The notes under the pieces are model-generated. The model worked only from the letters and a program-made list of their open reading frames with translations. It was not told the origin of the DNA and made no database searches. DNA of 24,318 nucleotides from Brevibacterium sp. UMB1308A (GTDB taxonomy: Bacteria; Actinomycetota; Actinomycetes; Actinomycetales; Brevibacteriaceae): contig NZ_JASPDO010000031.1 in NCBI RefSeq assembly GCF_030230605.1, forward strand, positions 1 through 24,318, read 5' to 3'. Both the position numbers and the translations under genes were made by a program. How positions within the stretch are numbered: position 1 is the stretch's first letter; each line of letters begins with the position of its first letter. Of this stretch, positions 7,084-12,521 are shown one piece after another.

Positions 7084-7415
7084 GTCGTAGCCAGGCACAG
7101 CGCATTGCTGATGTGCTGAATGCGGTCGAGCGATGTAGGAGATATGTCGCTGCATTGGACCGCGAGAGTGACATCGCTGAGATGGCGGAGGACGCGATTG
7201 AGCGGAACCTCCAGATCATCGGTGAAGCCGTGAATCACCTACCTGATGAGATCACCGGCGCGCACCCTGAGATTCCCTGGCCGCAGATTCGAGGGTTCCG
7301 GAACATCCTGGTGCACCAGTACTTCGGCGTCGACATCGATGTAGTCCGCGATGTCGTTGAGACTCATCTGCCTCCTCTAGCTGAGGCGCTGGATGGATAC
7401 GTTGTCATCGACTGA
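7080..7415 (+). CDS. hepT: HepT-type HEPN ribonuclease toxin
   Basis: This 111-residue HEPN protein carries R-X4-H at RNILVH (R74, H79) followed by Y81, the catalytic and AMP-accepting motif RX4HXY of HepT toxins, which cleave RNA. The GTG start at 7080 overlaps the mntA stop by 4 bases, giving translational coupling of the antitoxin and toxin. All expected residues are present and the length is normal, so this is the one type II/VII-like module of the array that looks complete. The next ychF repeat begins 37 bases after its stop. Confidence 0.88.
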   Translation: MSRSQAQRIADVLNAVERCRRYVAALDRESDIAEMAEDAIERNLQIIGEAVNHLPDEITGAHPEIPWPQIRGFRNILVHQYFGVDIDVVRDVVETHLPPLAEALDGYVVID

Positions 7416-7452
7416 CGACGCGGATCCAAAAGTTGTTCGGGCACGGAAGGTA

Positions 7453-7482
7453 GTTGAATTCCGGTTTAACACCGCACAGTAA
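7453..7482 (+). repeat. ychF 3'-end repeat, copy 3 (variant end)
   Basis: It encodes VEFRFNTAQ-stop, so the repeat is intact to FN and then diverges, reaching TAA after three more codons. CGGAA lies four bases before its first codon and forms CGGAA-N10-TTCCG with the repeat itself. Copy 4 follows within 5 bp, so two boundaries are stacked with no cargo between them. Confidence 0.7.
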
Positions 7483-7486
7483 ATTG

Positions 7487-7510
7487 GTGGAGTTGAGGTT
7501 TAATGTGTAA
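7487..7510 (+). repeat. ychF 3'-end repeat, copy 4
   Basis: It encodes VELRFNV-stop (TAA). It lies 4 bp after copy 3 and is the left boundary of the cassette carrying the ribbon-helix-helix antitoxin. Confidence 0.75.
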
Positions 7511-7543
7511 GCGGGCGGGGGGTTGCTTGCGCGACGTAGACGA

Positions 7544-7714
7544 CTAATCGAGCAGAGCGCGGTATTGTTTGCGAGCCTTCATCGAGTGAATTATCGTTTC
7601 GGAACCGTCGTCCCAGATGAGAATGACGATCTCGAGTAGTCTCAATGAGGTGTCGAGTCCGAGACGCAACTCCCGCTGAGGGTGCTCTGACGGACTTCCA
7701 CTTCTAGATGGCAT
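7544..7714 (-). pseudogene. Small toxin-like ORF (56 residues), probably missing its N-terminus
   Basis: The ATG at 7714 lies inside the end of the RHH antitoxin gene (11-base overlap). It encodes LRLGLDTSLRLLEIVILIWDD, then IIHSMKARKQYRALL-D. The pattern of a core LLELIVL-type strand followed by IHAMKARxKY closes a family of small (about 85-90 residue) actinobacterial toxins paired with RHH antitoxins, as I recall it. The first 30 or so residues of that family are not visible; an in-frame TAA lies just upstream. It is either a truncated toxin or an unusually short one. The frame clearly uses a high-GC third position. Confidence 0.5.
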
Positions 7715-7949
7715 TCTTTAACGCTTCGCGGATTGCCTGCGACCTCGACCATCCGTTTGACGCCGCATATTTGTCGAGATCCGCTATCTCGCTGGCGGAA
7801 AGCCGAATGGAGATAACTTTCGCGGCGTCCTTGTCGCGAGGTTTCCTTCCTCGACGACGAAGTGCCTCCACGTCATAACCGTTTTCAGCTTCGGCTGCCC
7901 ACGCATCGATTTGCTCTTCGCTGATCGGCTGTCCGTTGATAGTTTTCAT
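7704..7949 (-). CDS. Ribbon-helix-helix (CopG-like) antitoxin
   Basis: This 81-residue protein has an N-terminal segment MKTINGQPISEEQIDAWAAE and a C-terminal ribbon-helix-helix fold: KVISIRLSASEIADLDKYA (strand and first helix), then NGWSRSQAIREAL (second helix). The charged GRKPRDKD linker precedes the DNA-binding part. Such proteins repress their own operon and bind a small toxin encoded next to them, here the clipped ORF that overlaps its 3' end. It is transcribed against the direction of the other cassettes. The start abuts the dyad CGTAT-N7-ATACG. Confidence 0.8.
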   Translation of the reverse strand: MKTINGQPISEEQIDAWAAEAENGYDVEALRRRGRKPRDKDAAKVISIRLSASEIADLDKYAASNGWSRSQAIREALKNAI

Positions 7950-7950
7950 A

Positions 7951-7967
7951 CGTATAATCGTAATACG
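7951..7967 (-). promoter_or_regulatory. Likely operator/-10 region of the RHH antitoxin
   Basis: CGTAT-N7-ATACG ends one base before the antitoxin ATG. On the minus strand TTATAC lies 2-3 bases further in and could be the -10 of a leaderless transcript. RHH antitoxins usually bind dyads at this position. Confidence 0.4.
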
Positions 7968-8014
7968 AAAATAGGTTTGGTGGCTAGGGTGTGGTTGCTT
8001 TCTCTTGACAGTCC

Positions 8015-8038
8015 GTCGAGTTCAGGTTTAACGTTTAG
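8015..8038 (+). repeat. ychF 3'-end repeat, copy 5
   Basis: It encodes VEFRFNV-stop (TAG). It separates the RHH cassette from the monooxygenase-HigA cassette, whose first gene starts 30 bases later. Confidence 0.8.
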
Positions 8039-8067
8039 CAACGTCTGACTTTTAATGAAGGTGTTCT

Positions 8068-8373
8068 ATGAGCATGATCGAGCTGAATGGCACTCTGATC
8101 TGCACGGACGTCAGTGATGTTTCGATCGTTGAACGGTTCCTTCCAAAGCACGTTGAGCTCTCTCGTGATGAACCCGGGTGTCTGCGCTTCGAGGTCACTC
8201 AATCTGACGACCCGCTCGTATGGAATGTGTCAGAACAATTCACTGATCAAGCATCGTTCGATTCGCACCAAGCGCGGGTTAAAACGAGCGAGTGGGGTCA
8301 CGCAACAGCGCATATTCATCGTGACTACACCATTACGAGGCCAGAGGAAGATGATGTCGTTCACTACCGCTGA
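8068..8373 (+). CDS. ABM-domain putative (quinol) monooxygenase
   Basis: This 101-residue protein has the compact ferredoxin-like antibiotic-biosynthesis-monooxygenase fold. It contains LPKHVELSRDEPGCLRFEVTQS, the usual pattern of a helix then SRxEPGCLxFEV, and SEQFTDQASFDSHQA (EQF/W, then a segment around a conserved His). Small ABM proteins oxidise quinone-like or polyketide substrates without a bound cofactor; the substrate here is unknown. Its 3' end overlaps higA by 20 bases, so the two are co-translated. An ABM protein sits where a HigB toxin would be expected. Start ATG 8068 follows GAAGGTGTTCT. Confidence 0.7.
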   Translation: MSMIELNGTLICTDVSDVSIVERFLPKHVELSRDEPGCLRFEVTQSDDPLVWNVSEQFTDQASFDSHQARVKTSEWGHATAHIHRDYTITRPEEDDVVHYR

Positions 8374-8662
8374 CCAACTCCCTCCGGTTAACCCTGGCGA
8401 GGTTCTGATGGAAGACTTCATTGAGGGATTCGGCATCACGCAGCACAAGCTCGCTGTGTCTATCGGTGTTCCCCCGCGGCGGATCAACGAGATCGTGCAT
8501 GGCAAGCGCGCCATCACTGCTGACACGGCGTTGCGTTTGGGGCGATACTTTGGAGTGGAGCCGCAGTTCTGGCTCAATCTGCAGAGTCGCTATGAGCTTG
8601 AGCTGGCGCAGGAGCGTGTGGCTGATCAGATAACCAAGATCACGCCACTACAGGTGGCATGA
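8354..8662 (+). CDS. higA: HigA/VapI-type XRE antitoxin
   Basis: This 102-residue protein carries PPVNPGEVLMEDFIEGFGITQHKLA, helix-turn-helix residues VPPRRINEIVHGKRAITADTALRL, and YFGVEPQFWLNLQSRYELELA, diagnostic of the HigA addiction-module antidote family. HigA normally neutralises the ribosome-dependent ribonuclease HigB and represses the operon. No HigB lies nearby; the overlapping upstream partner is the ABM protein. Two adjacent ATGs exist (8351 and 8354); AGGA at 8345-8348 favours 8354. The next ychF repeat begins 72 bases after the stop. Confidence 0.88.
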   Translation: MSFTTADQLPPVNPGEVLMEDFIEGFGITQHKLAVSIGVPPRRINEIVHGKRAITADTALRLGRYFGVEPQFWLNLQSRYELELAQERVADQITKITPLQVA

Positions 8663-8734
8663 TCAACCGTGCAGTGCTGGAGGAGCGCTCCGCGCACGCC
8701 AGTGGATGCTGGTGGTTCTCAGTGCCGGAACTCG

Positions 8735-8758
8735 ATGGAGCTCAGGTTTAACGTCTGA
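8735..8758 (+). repeat. ychF 3'-end repeat, copy 6
   Basis: It encodes MELRFNV-stop (TGA). The stop codon and two wobble bases differ from every other copy, yet FNV-stop is kept. CGGAA lies four bases before it, as in copies 3 and 7. Confidence 0.75.
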
Positions 8759-8767
8759 CGTGCACCA

Positions 8768-8798
8768 TTGACACTTTCCCATAAGTGGAAGATATATT
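8768..8798 (+). promoter_or_regulatory. Leaderless promoter of the HTH/SUKH chimera
   Basis: TTGACA (8768-8773) is followed after 17 bp by GATATA or after 19 bp by TATATT (8793-8798). The GTG at 8807 is 8 bases beyond the -10, where transcription would start. The TTG that would extend the gene upstream is part of the -35 and so is not its start. Confidence 0.55.
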
Positions 8799-8806
8799 CT
8801 CGTTCT

Positions 8807-9211
8807 GTGAAGGTGCCCGGCTCGCAATTGACTCCATTCGTCCGCTCCGACGCGGTCGGGGCGATCCTTGCGGAATCCCTGAGTCATCCCGACCGGGAGT
8901 TCTCACTGGCTGAGCTCGGCCGTCGCACCGGCGTCAGTAGCCCAGTGGTTCATCGTGAGGTGGGGCGGCTCGTGGAGAGCGGCATCCTCCGGGACCGTCA
9001 TGAAGGGCGCAATCGACTTGTGCGAGCCGATGGCAATCGCATCCGCGCCGTCGAGGAAGCTCTGTCAGGCACCTCCCTTGTTATAGTGCCGGGCGACGAT
9101 GCCGTCCATCTTTGGAACCACGAACTCACTGGGGTTCAGCCCGTCGAGCTGGTTTTCGACGATCAGTCTCCGGCCACGGATGAGGAAGGGAAAAATCATG
9201 AGGTTGATTGA
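8807..9211 (+). CDS. Chimeric gene: winged helix-turn-helix fused to the tail of a SUKH (SMI1/KNR4) protein
   Basis: This 134-residue protein joins two unrelated parts. Residues about 10-75 (RSDAVGAILAESL, FSLAELGRRTGVSSPVVHREV, RLVESGILRD, GRNRLVRAD) are the winged helix typical of HTH-nucleotidyltransferase regulators. Residues about 92-120 (LVIVPGDDAVHLWNHELTGV then VELVFDD) match the last 30 residues of SMI1/KNR4 proteins; the SUKH gene at 16676 ends with LLPGDDRFYVWDHELRETEP. The nucleotidyltransferase body and the SUKH N-terminal half are both missing, so this is probably a deletion fusion that stayed in frame. The stop overlaps the next SUKH gene. DNA binding may persist; function is unknown. 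Confidence 0.6.
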   Translation: MKVPGSQLTPFVRSDAVGAILAESLSHPDREFSLAELGRRTGVSSPVVHREVGRLVESGILRDRHEGRNRLVRADGNRIRAVEEALSGTSLVIVPGDDAVHLWNHELTGVQPVELVFDDQSPATDEEGKNHEVD

Positions 9212-9704
9212 TCCGAACGAGCTTTTCAGTTCTCTTGAGCAGCTTGATCCCGCCATCAAAAACAAAGCCAAGATCCCTGACATCGATGCAACGTACACCG
9301 AGTTCATTCATCGTTATGAGGGGGTAAGTCTCACGCCGGACACTGTTCTGTATGGCTATCAGAAGGTGCTCGAGTGGAATCGGCGAGCATGTGGCGACGG
9401 TTTGCCCGAAGATCTGTGGCTTATCGGGCAGTCGGGGCAGGGCGATGAGTGGTTCTTGAGTGCACGGCGCAAGACAGTGTTCTTTTTCGACCACGACCAG
9501 GGGGAGTACGGCGGGCCAGAGAGCTTCCTCGATCTGAAGGTCGACTTCACTGGTTTTCTCAGGACGGCGTTCCTGTTGTCGGAGCTGGAAGAGAAGCTTG
9601 ACGAGGGGCAGGAGATCGATGAACACGAGCAGGAAGTCTCGGACCTTCTGAACAGCATCCATCCGCAACTGTGTGAGAGGTATCCCTTCAACTATTTTGA
9701 ATGA
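9198..9704 (+). CDS. SUKH/SMI1-KNR4-like protein, probable immunity factor
   Basis: This 168-residue acidic protein has the organisation of the SMI1/KNR4 superfamily: an N-terminal helix, FIHRYEGVSL, a central GLPEDLWLIGQSGQGDEWFLS (the GDxW-like SUKH motif), and FFFDHDQGEYGGPESFLDL. SUKH proteins commonly neutralise polymorphic nuclease toxins. The start ATG at 9198 follows GAGGAAGGG by 7 bases and overlaps the chimera's end by 14 bases, so the pair is one operon. No toxin gene is adjacent, so it would be an orphan immunity gene. I am sure of the fold type only moderately. Confidence 0.65.
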   Translation: MRLIDPNELFSSLEQLDPAIKNKAKIPDIDATYTEFIHRYEGVSLTPDTVLYGYQKVLEWNRRACGDGLPEDLWLIGQSGQGDEWFLSARRKTVFFFDHDQGEYGGPESFLDLKVDFTGFLRTAFLLSELEEKLDEGQEIDEHEQEVSDLLNSIHPQLCERYPFNYFE

Positions 9705-9717
9705 TTGCACCTTGGTC

Positions 9718-9845
9718 TCAGCTCACGGTCGTTAGCGGAGGCGCGATGTCGACGCCTGTGGCAAGTGCGCGGGTGTGGGCGTCCTTGACGGCATCGACCA
9801 AAACGGAAGTATCGGGGTTCTCGGGAGCTGTGGCGCCGAAAGCAC
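9718..9845 (-). pseudogene. 41-residue C-terminal remnant of an unrecognised protein
   Basis: Read leftward from about 9840, the frame gives AFGATAPENPDTSVLVDAV, then KDAHTRALATGVDIAPPLTTVS and a stop at 9718. Third codon positions are strongly G/C, so the stretch was coding. A TAA lies just upstream in frame, and no start is visible. I do not recognise the family. It fills the space between the SUKH gene and the last ychF repeat. Confidence 0.4.
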
Positions 9846-9866
9846 GTTAATCAGCTTCGGAACGCG

Positions 9867-9890
9867 GTCGAGTTCCGGTTCAACGTGTAG
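9867..9890 (+). repeat. ychF 3'-end repeat, copy 7 (right end of array)
   Basis: It encodes VEFRFNV-stop (TAG). CGGAAC lies just upstream and forms CGGAAC-N8-GTTCCG with the repeat. No further copy is found to the right, so this is the presumed right boundary of the array. Confidence 0.8.
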
Positions 9891-10113
9891 AGACAGCAAC
9901 CAGTGCGGCCCCGTGCCATTTCTGCAGTTCTCACCAGCAGCCCGACGAGCCAAAATCCGTACGTAGCACCGAAAACAACTGCTATGCTGAAGGCGTAAAA
10001 GCCATCGGCTGAAAACAAGCCATCAACTCACTCGCACACTTGCCGTACCCGCTGTGTCGAAGCCCCACCTCCGGTTCCAATAACCACTCCAAACCGCCCA
10101 CAAGGAGAAAGAC
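9891..10113. other. Gene-free stretch before the DUF4261 gene
   Basis: These 223 bases show no coding pattern. A TATGCT at about 9981 could be a -10, but no matching -35 is clear. AAGGAG at 10101-10106 is the ribosome site of the next gene. Confidence 0.4.
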
Positions 10114-10956
10114 ATGTTCGGACTGTTTGGCAAGCGTTCCGGCAAAGCCGTCCAAAGCACTCGCCCCGAGCCCACCTACGAAATGAGTGATAGCCCAGTC
10201 ATCGGATACGTGCTGTTGCGTGAGGCGGTCAGCAGGGATCAGATTATCGAGGCCCTGAATGAGCACATCAGCGACGAAGAAGTCTTCGAATGGGATGAGG
10301 ACGCCTCTGATGGCGATACCATGGGCTGCACGATCAACGGACTCTGGGTAGCGATCTCGTCAACGGACGCACCGTTTCCCGAAGGCGAGGCGCAGGGGGT
10401 ACTCCACCCGGTGTTCGCCGGCGACGACCCCGAGGCCATCGCGGAGCACCGCGCATTCCTGCTCGTGGCGGGCATGCCCGGCATCTCGAAGGGCGACAGC
10501 GACGACGAGGCCCCGCTCAACCATCTCGACGTCGTGATCAACCACGTGCAGGTGGTGCGCGCGCTACTTTATCTGGAGGAAGCCGTGGGCTACTACTCCG
10601 GTGACGCGGGAACCACGTACGGCAAGGAGCCCTACCTGGAGATCACCGAGGCCGAAGACCCGTTCGCTGCGGCCTTCCTGGCGCCCGTCTGGGTCCGCCC
10701 GCGCCAGGACGGGGCTTGGGATGCGTACTCGATCGGCCTGACGAAATGGGGCATCCCGGAGGTCCAGGTGGTGGGGTCGACACGCGAGCCCGGCGACCTG
10801 TTCTCCTACCTCATGGATATAGTCGGGTACCTGCTCGGTGGGGCACGGATCCGGGCAGGCGAGACCCTCGGGCGCGACGAGAACGAGAAGATCATGACGT
10901 CGTGGCAGCCGAGCATCATCGACGAGGAAGAGACCGCCCTCCAACTGGAAATGTGA
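10114..10956 (+). CDS. DUF4261-domain protein
   Basis: This 280-residue soluble, acidic protein has no signal peptide or membrane segment. The C-terminal part (DAYSIGLTKWGIPEVQVVGSTREPGDLFSYLMDIVGYLLG, then DGETLG-like AGETLGRDENEKI) is the DUF4261 pattern. The N-terminal half (SPVIGYVLLREAVSRDQIIEAL, GLWVAISSTDAPFPEGEA) is the domain usually found with it. Its biochemical role is unknown; such genes are often near SUKH-type immunity genes in toxin loci, which is also the setting here. A strong ribosome site AAGGAG precedes ATG 10114. The gene is intact and lies just outside the last ychF repeat. Confidence 0.75.
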   Translation: MFGLFGKRSGKAVQSTRPEPTYEMSDSPVIGYVLLREAVSRDQIIEALNEHISDEEVFEWDEDASDGDTMGCTINGLWVAISSTDAPFPEGEAQGVLHPVFAGDDPEAIAEHRAFLLVAGMPGISKGDSDDEAPLNHLDVVINHVQVVRALLYLEEAVGYYSGDAGTTYGKEPYLEITEAEDPFAAAFLAPVWVRPRQDGAWDAYSIGLTKWGIPEVQVVGSTREPGDLFSYLMDIVGYLLGGARIRAGETLGRDENEKIMTSWQPSIIDEEETALQLEM

Positions 10957-11075
10957 ATCTGACAAGCGCAGGAATGCCTGTGCAACACCTCGAACGCCCC
11001 ATCGCCGTCGACGATCCGGCCTGGCCCCATCTCCAGCAAAGCGTTCATGGTTGATAGCAGAAGGAGGTGGCTCTT

Positions 11076-11309
11076 ATGGCATCCATCATTGTGCGTGGTC
11101 TCGATGACCACGTGAAGCAACAGCTCGCATCTCAGGCGAAGGAGCACGGGCGATCCATGGAGGCCGAGGTTCGCGACATCCTGACAAAGGCGGCCCGGCG
11201 GCCTCACATAGGCAGGGCTCTTCTGGATGTGGCGCGGGATGTCTGTCGGGTCGATGAGTTGCCGATTCCGACGCGCGACGATGTCGCACGGGTGGCGTGC
11301 TTCGAATGA
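11076..11309 (+). CDS. FitA-like ribbon-helix-helix antitoxin, orphan
   Basis: This 77-residue protein begins MASIIVRGLDDHVKQQLASQA, then HGRSMEAEVRDILTKAA, the Arc/FitA ribbon-helix-helix. A C-terminal tail ends RDDVARVACFE and would fill the active site of a PIN-domain FitB/VapC ribonuclease. No PIN gene follows: 16 bases after the stop the sequence becomes the 3' end of a sulP copy. The toxin was probably deleted at that junction. ATG 11076 follows AAGGAGG; the earlier in-frame GTG 11067 falls within the ribosome site. Confidence 0.85.
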   Translation: MASIIVRGLDDHVKQQLASQAKEHGRSMEAEVRDILTKAARRPHIGRALLDVARDVCRVDELPIPTRDDVARVACFE

Positions 11310-11325
11310 TAGCCCTTTGACCTGC

Positions 11326-11479
11326 GCTACTCGTCGTGCTGGTCGCTCCGAGGTGTCTCTAGTGCGCCCTCAGACTCTTCATGCTGGATTCGCGCGACGT
11401 GCATCCGGGCGTGAGCGATGGCGTCTAGGGTGTTGTCGAAGGCGTGATTCTCGTGTGTACGCTGGTCGAAGACGCCGAG
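11326..11479 (-). pseudogene. 154-bp duplicated 3' end of sulP
   Basis: This aligns without gaps to 13813-13966 with 12 mismatches by my count (about 92% identity) and encodes the last 50 codons of the SulP transporter plus its stop (ending SDQHDE). Similarity begins one base outside the stop codon and ends abruptly at 11479. The rest of the gene is absent. It points the same way as the full-length sulP at 13814. Confidence 0.85.
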
Positions 11480-11552
11480 CCCGCGATGTCCCCTTCGATG
11501 ATGTCTCCGACCGCCATGGCCTCCGCGAGCTCGATGCAGAAGTCGCTGGGTA

Positions 11553-11880
11553 TGGACGGGTCGAGGTGAGGCTGGGCCGCGAAGCCGAGCAAACCGTGGT
11601 CGATGTCATCGACTCCTGCGGTGGTCTACGAGTTGAGGACATCCCGCGCATGACCGAACCCGGATGGCGTGGCGATGCCGCCAGAACACCGGATGCCAGC
11701 GCTGGAGGTGCTGGACTGGGGCTGGCGATCTCAGCCCGTGTAGCCGAGGCCCACGGCGGAAAATTGACCATTTGCCCGCTGCAGCAGGGGTGCCGCATTC
11801 GTCTGAGCTTTCCGGCTAGATTTTCCGAGATCGGCGCACGAAAGCCCTGCGATCAGGACGCACACCAGTGCTGGGCGTGA
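11553..11880 (+). pseudogene. Sensor histidine kinase remnant (HATPase domain)
   Basis: The readable part gives VVDVIDSCGGLRVEDIPRM, EPGWRGDAART, GGAGLGLAISARVAEAHGG and GCRIRLSFPA: the N, G1 and G2 boxes of a histidine-kinase ATPase domain with a complete C-terminus. The sensor, dimerisation and phospho-acceptor His regions are missing. The upstream open frame to 11227 is only antisense sulP and fitA. No response regulator is adjacent. It is a 3' fragment left by a rearrangement; the sulP remnant breaks off 74 bases to its left. Confidence 0.7.
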
Positions 11881-11882
11881 GC

Positions 11883-12515
11883 TCAGGACTCCTCGCTGTG
11901 TGAAGCCTTCACGGGGTGGTACTGCAATCCGAGCAGCAGTCCGTCGACAGTGAGAGAGATCTCGGCGCGGGCGTCCTGCTTCTCGCGTCGCTCCCGGGCC
12001 TGCAGCAGCACGACGCGTCCCAGCATGGTGACCTCGACATGGTCGCGGCCCAGCAGGGGGCCGTAGATGTCCAGCGCTGCCTGGAAGTGCGGTGCCAGCC
12101 CCCGGGGGCCGATCTGCTTGCGGATGTGCTCGGAGGCCACCTTGTCCAGCTCGTCCAGATGCCCGGCTGCGGCGGCGTCCAGCAGGCGTGTCGCCTCGTC
12201 GATGATCTGTGGGGGCACCTGCGGACGCTCGGCCGACACCTTTTGGGGCACCTTGCCGGCGAATCGCTTCTGGGCGGCTTGCCGGGTGATGCCCAGGTTC
12301 TCGCCGATCTCGGCCCAGGAGGCGCCCTGCTCCCTGGCGCGCAGCACGATCATGTGGAGGGCGCGCTCGGCCAGGTCGACGAGTTGTGCGGCCGGCGAGA
12401 GCGTCTCCTCCAGTCCTGGGTCGCCGTCATCGTTGAGGCCGTGGTCGGTGAAGGCGGCCGCCAGCGCCAGCTCGGTGCGCAGGCGACGGCGTTCTTCGTG
12501 GTCCGACCCCTCCAT
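11883..12515 (-). CDS. Helix-turn-helix regulator paired with a CPBP protease
   Basis: This 210-residue cytoplasmic protein has a helix-turn-helix near residues 60-90: ALHMIVLRAREQGASWAEIG, then ENLGITRQAAQKRFAG, typical of a sigma-4-like or AsnC-like DNA reader. The remainder is helical and charged (IIDEATRLLDAAAAGHLDELDKVASEH). It begins 6 bases after the CPBP stop, so the two form an operon. I infer it controls that operon through the tandem repeats at 13545-13582. It ends 2 bases from the convergent kinase remnant. Confidence 0.6.
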   Translation of the reverse strand: MEGSDHEERRRLRTELALAAAFTDHGLNDDGDPGLEETLSPAAQLVDLAERALHMIVLRAREQGASWAEIGENLGITRQAAQKRFAGKVPQKVSAERPQVPPQIIDEATRLLDAAAAGHLDELDKVASEHIRKQIGPRGLAPHFQAALDIYGPLLGRDHVEVTMLGRVVLLQARERREKQDARAEISLTVDGLLLGLQYHPVKASHSEES

Positions 12516-12521
12516 GTGACC

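Noticed and set aside
6688..9890. CRISPR array as an explanation of the repeats
   Set aside because: Spacing is 0.03-1.1 kb and irregular, the intervals contain genes, and the repeats are coding-like and not identical.
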